Source of the DNA: CAZWSE01 sp964636575
GTDB lineage: Bacteria > Pseudomonadota > Alphaproteobacteria > Rhodobacterales > Rhodobacteraceae
Direction of reading: 5' to 3'
NCBI GenBank assembly: GCA_964636575.1
Contig: CAZWSE010000112.1
Location: forward strand, 1 to 9,383
Length of the DNA stretch: 9,383 bases
Part shown: positions 6,253 to 9,383 of the stretch, piece by piece
How positions within the stretch are numbered: the first letter of the stretch is position 1
How the letters are laid out: each line of letters begins with the position of its first letter
The notes under the pieces: model-generated
Told to the model about the DNA's origin: nothing
Databases searched by the model: none
What the model saw: the letters and a program-made list of their open reading frames with translations, nothing else
Translations under genes and position numbers: made by a program

Positions 6253-7122
6253 ATGGATTTGCCATTCGATGGTGCAATCAGCGCCTACTATAACGACGAC
6301 GCCCCCGACGATATCCGCAATTCGATCAAACGGTCGGAAAAGTCGGACATTCTAACCCCGACCTATCCGCATTCTGACCGCATGGCGCGCAAGGTCTATG
6401 AGGCTGAGATGGAGGCGCTCCAGATCGAGCTGGTCAAGATGCAATCTTGGGCCAACAAAAGCGGCGCGCGGATTGCAATGGTCTTTGAAGGGCGCGATGC
6501 AGCAGGCAAAGGCGGCACAATCAGCAGGTTCCGGCAAAATTTGAATCCGCGCAGTGCCCGTGTTGTGGCCCTATCCAAGCCGACCGAAACCGAGCGGACC
6601 CAGTGGTACTTTCAACGCTATGTCGACCATCTGCCCTCTGCTGGTGAAATCGTTTTCTTTGATCGCAGTTGGTACAATCGAGGGGTTGTGGAACCTGTTT
6701 TTGGCTTTTGCACCAACAAACAGCGCGAACACTTCTTTGCGCAGGTGAACCCCTTTGAAAGTATGCTGGTCGAGGACGGGATCATCCTGTTCAAGTTCTG
6801 GCTGAATGTGTGTCGCGCTGAACAATTGCGCCGGATGCTCAAACGGGAATCCGATCCGCTCAAACAATGGAAACTCAGCCCGATTGACGTGGGCGGGCTG
6901 TCCAAATGGGACGATTACACCACGGCCATTCGTGACACACTGGATCGCAGCCATTCAAAACAGGCACCATGGACCATCGTGCGCTCGGACGACAAGAAAC
7001 GCGCGCGGCTCAGCGCCATTCGCACTGTGCTACATGCGCTGGATTATGACTGTAAAGACAAGAAAGCGATTGGCCCTATCGACACCGGCATCTGCGGCGG
7101 ACCGGACATCTGGGATGCCTAA
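6253..7122 (+). CDS. ppk2: Polyphosphate kinase 2 (PPK2), single-domain class I-like
   Basis: A complete 289-residue cytoplasmic kinase that transfers phosphate between inorganic polyphosphate and nucleoside diphosphates, generally favouring ATP or GTP formation from polyphosphate. The PPK2 signatures are all present: Walker A GRDAAGKG (80-87) preceded by FE, the NPRSARVVALSKPTETE block (98-114), Walker B VFFDRSWYNR (134-143), and the lid-module sequence KRESDPLKQWKLSPID (197-212). It has one PPK2 domain, so it is not the duplicated class II form, and length and signatures fit class I; the preferred nucleotide (ADP or GDP) cannot be read from sequence. The ATG at 6253 has GAGG at 6244-6247, 5 nt upstream. 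The stop overlaps the tetR start by 8 nt, so the two genes are almost certainly co-transcribed. Confidence 0.95.
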   Translation: MDLPFDGAISAYYNDDAPDDIRNSIKRSEKSDILTPTYPHSDRMARKVYEAEMEALQIELVKMQSWANKSGARIAMVFEGRDAAGKGGTISRFRQNLNPRSARVVALSKPTETERTQWYFQRYVDHLPSAGEIVFFDRSWYNRGVVEPVFGFCTNKQREHFFAQVNPFESMLVEDGIILFKFWLNVCRAEQLRRMLKRESDPLKQWKLSPIDVGGLSKWDDYTTAIRDTLDRSHSKQAPWTIVRSDDKKRARLSAIRTVLHALDYDCKDKKAIGPIDTGICGGPDIWDA

Positions 7123-7732
7123 ACAAGGCTATCATCACGGCAATCTGCGGCAGGCTTTGGTCGATGCAGCCCTAAAGCTGATCGAAGAAAAAGGCCCGAC
7201 GGGGTTTACCCTGTCCGAGGCGGCAAAGCAGGCCGGCGTGACGCCTGCGGCCGTCTACAGACACTTTGAAGGGCGCGAAGACCTGATCGCCGAAGCCGCC
7301 CGCCAAGGCTACTCGATCTTCGCGGACCTCATGCAATACGCCTATGAGAAAGGACAGCCATCGGCGCTGGCCGCCTTTGAATCCACAGGCCGCGCCTATC
7401 TGGCCTTCGCACGCAAATACCCCGGCCACTATATCGCGATGTTTGAAAGCGGAATATCAGTCAACCGCACCGCGGATCTGGCCGCTGTCGCAAACCGCGC
7501 AAACGGGGTTCTGGAACGGGCCGCGACTGATCTGTCGAAACACATCCCCGAAGACAAACGCCCGCCCGCATCCATGTTTTCTGCGCATATCTGGGCAATG
7601 AGCCACGGTGTGGTGGAACTTTTTGCACGCAATTCACCGGGGCGCGCGTCACCCTACCCGCCCGAAGATCTGCTGGAATCGGGCATCGGCATCTACCTGC
7701 GAGGTTTGGGTCTGATCAACCCCGACGACTGA
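7115..7732 (+). CDS. TetR/AcrR-family transcriptional regulator, WHG-type C-terminus
   Basis: A 205-residue repressor-type protein. Residues 1-60 form the TetR DNA-binding domain: HHGNLRQALVDAALKLIEEKG, then the helix-turn-helix TLSEAAKQAGVTPAAVYRHF, then the family's EGREDLIAEAA helix. The C-terminal ligand-binding half contains IWAMSHGVVELF, which resembles the TetR_C_33 (WHG) domain. The frame stays open far upstream inside ppk2, but alignment with the family places the start at ATG 7115, within the last codons of ppk2. The 8-nt overlap without a strong Shine-Dalgarno suggests termination-reinitiation coupling. Control of the ppk2 operon, possibly including itself, is the natural guess from position but is not shown. 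Ligand unknown. Confidence 0.92.
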   Translation: MPKQGYHHGNLRQALVDAALKLIEEKGPTGFTLSEAAKQAGVTPAAVYRHFEGREDLIAEAARQGYSIFADLMQYAYEKGQPSALAAFESTGRAYLAFARKYPGHYIAMFESGISVNRTADLAAVANRANGVLERAATDLSKHIPEDKRPPASMFSAHIWAMSHGVVELFARNSPGRASPYPPEDLLESGIGIYLRGLGLINPDD

Positions 7733-7751
7733 CGCACCGCATCACAGCTTC

Positions 7752-7769
7752 ATTTTTCCAAAAATACTC
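7752..7769. other. Second copy of the AAAATACTC intergenic element
   Basis: ATTTTT-CC-AAAAAT (7752-7765) is a perfect 6-bp dyad that continues into ACTC, giving the AAAATACTC core (7761-7769) also found at 274-282 after guaA. Here it follows the tetR stop by about 20 nt and overlaps the T-rich tail of the rpsI terminator on the other strand. It may help end plus-strand transcription, but no GC stem precedes it. Confidence 0.4.
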
Positions 7770-7770
7770 A

Positions 7771-7803
7771 AAGCAAAAGGCCGCCCCAAAAAGGAACGGC
7801 CTT
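7771..7803 (-). terminator. Intrinsic terminator of the rplM-rpsI operon
   Basis: Read on the minus strand, AAGGCCG pairs perfectly with CGGCCTT (plus-strand arms 7777-7783 and 7797-7803; 13-nt loop) and is followed by TTTTGCTTTGAG. It starts 24 nt past the rpsI stop. The T-rich tail is only on the minus-strand side, so it serves rpsI rather than the converging tetR gene. Confidence 0.75.
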
Positions 7804-7827
7804 CGCACATTTGCAGTGGTGAAACGT

Positions 7828-8313
7828 TTAACGCTTCGAGAACTGGAAGCTCTTACGGGCTTTGGCTTTACCGTATTTCTTCCGTTCCACAACGCGGCTG
7901 TCGCGGGTCAGGAAGCCAGCGGCTTTCAAAGCACCGCGCAGCGAGGGATCATAAAGCTGCAAGGCTTTTGAAATCCCGTGCTTTACAGCACCCGCTTGAC
8001 CGGACAGACCGCCACCTTTGACAGTCGCATAGACGTCAAACTGGTCTTCGGTGCCGGATACGGTGAAGGGCTGGCGCAGGATCATCTGCAAAACGGGACG
8101 GGCAAAATACGTGTTTTGCTCTTTACCGTTGACCGTAACCTTACCAGAGCCTGGCTTGATCCAGACACGGGCAACCGCGTCTTTACGTTTGCCTGTTGCA
8201 TAGGACCGGCCCAATTCGTCACGAACGGGTTCGCGAACGATTGCAGGCTCTTCAACAGCTTCAACGCCAGCAACAGCGTTCAGATCTTCGAGTGTGTTGA
8301 TTTCATCGGACAT
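7828..8313 (-). CDS. rpsI: 30S ribosomal protein S9
   Basis: A 161-residue small-subunit protein. The S9 core starts near residue 37 with SYATGKRKDAVARVW, followed by GSGKVTVNGK, GGGLSGQAGAVKHGISKAL and LTRDSRVVERKKYG. It ends in the basic tail KARKSFQFSKR, whose last residues reach the ribosomal P site in known structures. An acidic N-terminal extension of about 35 residues, compared with E. coli S9 (130 aa), is usual in this group of alphaproteobacteria. The start codon is 2 nt from the rplM stop and its GGAG (plus-strand 8323-8326) lies inside the rplM end, so translation is coupled to L13. Confidence 0.98.
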   Translation of the reverse strand: MSDEINTLEDLNAVAGVEAVEEPAIVREPVRDELGRSYATGKRKDAVARVWIKPGSGKVTVNGKEQNTYFARPVLQMILRQPFTVSGTEDQFDVYATVKGGGLSGQAGAVKHGISKALQLYDPSLRGALKAAGFLTRDSRVVERKKYGKAKARKSFQFSKR

Positions 8314-8315
8314 CT

Positions 8316-8777
8316 TTATGCGCTCCGCGTGTTTTTGGAGTTCATGGACGCAACATCCAGAACCTCAGGGGCTTGCGCCTCATGTGGGTGATCGCCGCCA
8401 GCGTAAACACGCAGGTTGGTCATGATCTGGCGGGACAAACGGTTGCCAGGCAACATGCGCTTAACGGCTTGGGTGACAACGCGCTCAGGGTGCTTGCCTT
8501 CCAAGATTTCGGCTTTCGTGCGGGACTTGATGCCGCCCGGATGGCCAGTGTGCCAGTAGAAATGCTCTTCGCGTTTCTTGCCGGTCATCTGCACTTTTTC
8601 AGCGTTGATGACGATGACGTTGTCGCCCATATCCATGTGCGGTGTGAACGACGGCTTGTGTTTGCCGCGCAGGCGGGTCGCGATGATTGATGCGAGACGG
8701 CCCAAAACAACGCCTTCAGCGTCGATGATGATCCATTTCTTATCAATATCTGCGGGGGTCGCAGAGAAAGTTTTCAT
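8316..8777 (-). CDS. rplM: 50S ribosomal protein L13
   Basis: A 153-residue large-subunit protein, an early 23S rRNA binder. Motifs in order: KKWIIIDAEGVVLGRLAS (13-30), the basic RLRGKHKPSFTPHMDMGD (35-52), VIVINAEKVQMTGKK, HTGHPGGIKSRT, PERVVTQAVKRMLPGN and a Rhodobacteraceae-like longer C-terminus. The frame is open further upstream to an ATG at 8861, but family alignment starts at MKTFSATP, whose ATG is at 8777. An AGGA (plus-strand 8788-8791) lies 10 nt before it. An ATG at 8786 (MPDMKTF) is possible but only 1 nt from that AGGA. It is the first gene of the rplM-rpsI operon, a pairing conserved across bacteria. Confidence 0.98.
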   Translation of the reverse strand: MKTFSATPADIDKKWIIIDAEGVVLGRLASIIATRLRGKHKPSFTPHMDMGDNVIVINAEKVQMTGKKREEHFYWHTGHPGGIKSRTKAEILEGKHPERVVTQAVKRMLPGNRLSRQIMTNLRVYAGGDHPHEAQAPEVLDVASMNSKNTRSA

Positions 8778-8837
8778 GTCAGGCATATCCTGTTTGACGG
8801 AAGATATGGACAAAGGAAGCCTCTGCCCGAATTCGAT
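8778..8837 (-). promoter_or_regulatory. rplM 5' leader with alternative hairpins over the ribosome binding site
   Basis: The roughly 60-nt leader can fold in two exclusive ways. In one, CAGG/CCTG (plus-strand 8780-8783 and 8789-8792) forms a short stem around the Shine-Dalgarno. In the other, CATATC and GATATG (plus-strand 8784-8789 and 8803-8808) pair perfectly over 6 bp and also cover part of it. In E. coli, L13 represses its own rplM-rpsI mRNA. Whether this leader is a binding site is inference; the stems are short and could be chance. Confidence 0.3.
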
Positions 8838-8843
8838 TGGGGT

Positions 8844-8871
8844 GTTATAGAGAAGCAGCAAGCCCGGTCAA
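8844..8871 (-). promoter_or_regulatory. Sigma70-type promoter for rplM-rpsI
   Basis: On the minus strand TTGACC (plus-strand 8866-8871) and TATAAC (8844-8849) each match consensus at five of six positions with a 16-bp spacer. An A/T-rich stretch lies upstream (roughly 8880-8910), a possible UP element. Transcription would begin near 8837. This is the best promoter in the window and fits a ribosomal protein operon. Confidence 0.65.
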
Positions 8872-8912
8872 GCGCAGCAATTCTCTTTTAGATGTTTAAA
8901 AACAATGACTTA

Positions 8913-8933
8913 AAAATAAGGTATTATTTTACC
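8913..8933 (-). terminator. Weak AT-rich terminator-like structure after the LprI-like gene
   Basis: Just past the stop of the minus-strand gene at 8937, the minus strand reads GGTA-AAATAA-TACC followed by TTATTTTT. A perfect 7-bp dyad AAAATAA/TTATTTT (plus-strand 8913-8919 and 8924-8930) overlaps it. The stems are nearly all A-U, so strength as an intrinsic terminator is doubtful. Confidence 0.3.
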
Positions 8934-8936
8934 CCA

Positions 8937-9380
8937 TCAGTATGTGGTCCAATCTACTCCAATTCGATGAAACAACTCAAATGCACGGAAACTGGTCATC
9001 GTTGCGAAACAGGATTGGTCGTGACCATCAAAATTCTGGGGTTTCGCAAATGTTTGTAGCGAGCAGCGAAGACTTCTATATTCGGTCCACACCTCTTGCT
9101 CTGCCCGAAGGGCTTGCGTGACTGACTTAGGCCCAGAAAAAGTTTCCAACAGAACTTTGGAATAGGTTCGATCCAAAACAATTTGCCACGCCTCCAATTC
9201 TCGCTGCCAACAGGCTTCAGATGACGCTTCAAAGTCTTCCGCTTGGAACCGGCATTCATTAGAAATAACGCTCATACAAAACCGATCTTCTTCAAGACAG
9301 GCATACGCGCGCTCGGCGTACTTGTTGTCCTCCGCCCAAGCGGGGCTGACCACCAGTATGAATGCCAGCAACGACCTCAT
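8937..9380 (-). CDS. Small exported cysteine-rich protein, LprI/DUF1311-like
   Basis: A 147-residue protein starting 3 nt from the window edge, so its promoter and ribosome binding site are not visible and an upstream start cannot be excluded. The N-terminus MRSLLAFILVVSPAWA is a good signal peptide with cleavage after AWA (residue 16), so the mature protein is probably periplasmic or secreted. It has six cysteines (28, 35, 43, 57, 106, 124), enough for three disulfides. The stretch CWQRELEAWQIVLDRTYSKV (57-76) followed by a helix and EVWTEYRSLRCSL (96-108) matches the pattern of the DUF1311/LprI domain, whose mycobacterial member inhibits lysozyme. Lysozyme inhibition here is untested; many members have no known role. 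The gene looks more AT-rich than its neighbours. Confidence is high that it is a gene and moderate for the family. Confidence 0.75.
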   Translation of the reverse strand: MRSLLAFILVVSPAWAEDNKYAERAYACLEEDRFCMSVISNECRFQAEDFEASSEACWQRELEAWQIVLDRTYSKVLLETFSGPKSVTQALRAEQEVWTEYRSLRCSLQTFAKPQNFDGHDQSCFATMTSFRAFELFHRIGVDWTTY

Positions 9381-9383
9381 CGC

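Noticed and set aside
6571..6954. Open frame on the minus strand inside ppk2.
   Set aside because: It lies wholly within a strongly supported PPK2 gene, shows no recognisable motif and has no initiation signals; it is a codon-bias shadow.
6806..7114. Possible 103-residue N-terminal extension of the TetR protein, read in a second frame of ppk2.
   Set aside because: The extension is low-complexity out-of-frame ppk2 sequence (many Arg, Thr, Asn, Cys), and TetR proteins start close to the helix-turn-helix, matching ATG 7115.
8778..8861. N-terminal extension of L13 to an ATG at 8861.
   Set aside because: It would place the promoter-like elements inside the coding region and adds residues absent from the family; ATG 8777 gives the normal L13 N-terminus.
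1..9383. Search for CRISPR arrays, insertion sequences, attachment sites, tRNA or phage genes.
   Set aside because: No spaced direct repeats, transposase-like frames, terminal inverted repeats, tRNA-like cloverleaf or phage proteins were seen; coding is dense and housekeeping in character.

Overview
This window reads as ordinary chromosomal DNA from an alphaproteobacterium, most likely a marine Rhodobacteraceae (roseobacter-type) member. The basis is moderately GC-rich coding sequence, a 161-residue S9 with an acidic N-terminal extension, a two-gene L13-S9 operon, a PPK2-type polyphosphate kinase and a MetA-type homoserine acyltransferase. These are family-level impressions from reading, not database results. 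No mobile element, phage gene, CRISPR array, tRNA or rRNA is visible.

Layout. Nine genes run on the plus strand: the 3' end of guaA (1-258), an EamA/DMT transporter (320-1180), a FadL-type outer-membrane channel (1307-2413), a second EamA/DMT transporter (2474-3379), an uncharacterised P-loop ATPase (3427-4287), metA (4328-5245), a membrane-anchored alpha/beta hydrolase (about 5181-6206), ppk2 (6253-7122) and a TetR-type regulator (7115-7732). They meet head-on with a minus-strand block: rpsI (7828-8313), rplM (8316-8777) and, beyond an AT-rich gap, a small exported cysteine-rich LprI/DUF1311-like protein (8937-9380). An intrinsic terminator serving rplM-rpsI lies in the convergent gap at 7771-7803, and a good sigma70-like promoter for the same operon lies at 8844-8871.

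How the genes relate. Purine synthesis (guaA), methionine synthesis (metA), polyphosphate/nucleotide energy metabolism (ppk2) and translation (rplM-rpsI) look like independent housekeeping units. The tightest couplings are rplM-rpsI (2-nt gap), ppk2-tetR (8-nt overlap, suggesting the regulator is co-translated with the kinase) and metA-hydrolase (abutting or overlapping, depending on the hydrolase start). The two DMT transporters flanking a FadL-like channel form a small transport cluster with no stated substrate.

Nothing here forms a clear undescribed multi-gene system. The points most worth a second look are: the P-loop protein of unknown role just upstream of metA; MetA carrying Glu111, which predicts acetyl-CoA rather than succinyl-CoA use; a FadL-like protein without the usual NPA hatch signature; a perfect inverted repeat ending exactly at a start codon that has no Shine-Dalgarno sequence; a 14-bp palindrome upstream of the fadL-like gene; and a short sequence element shared by two distant gene ends.
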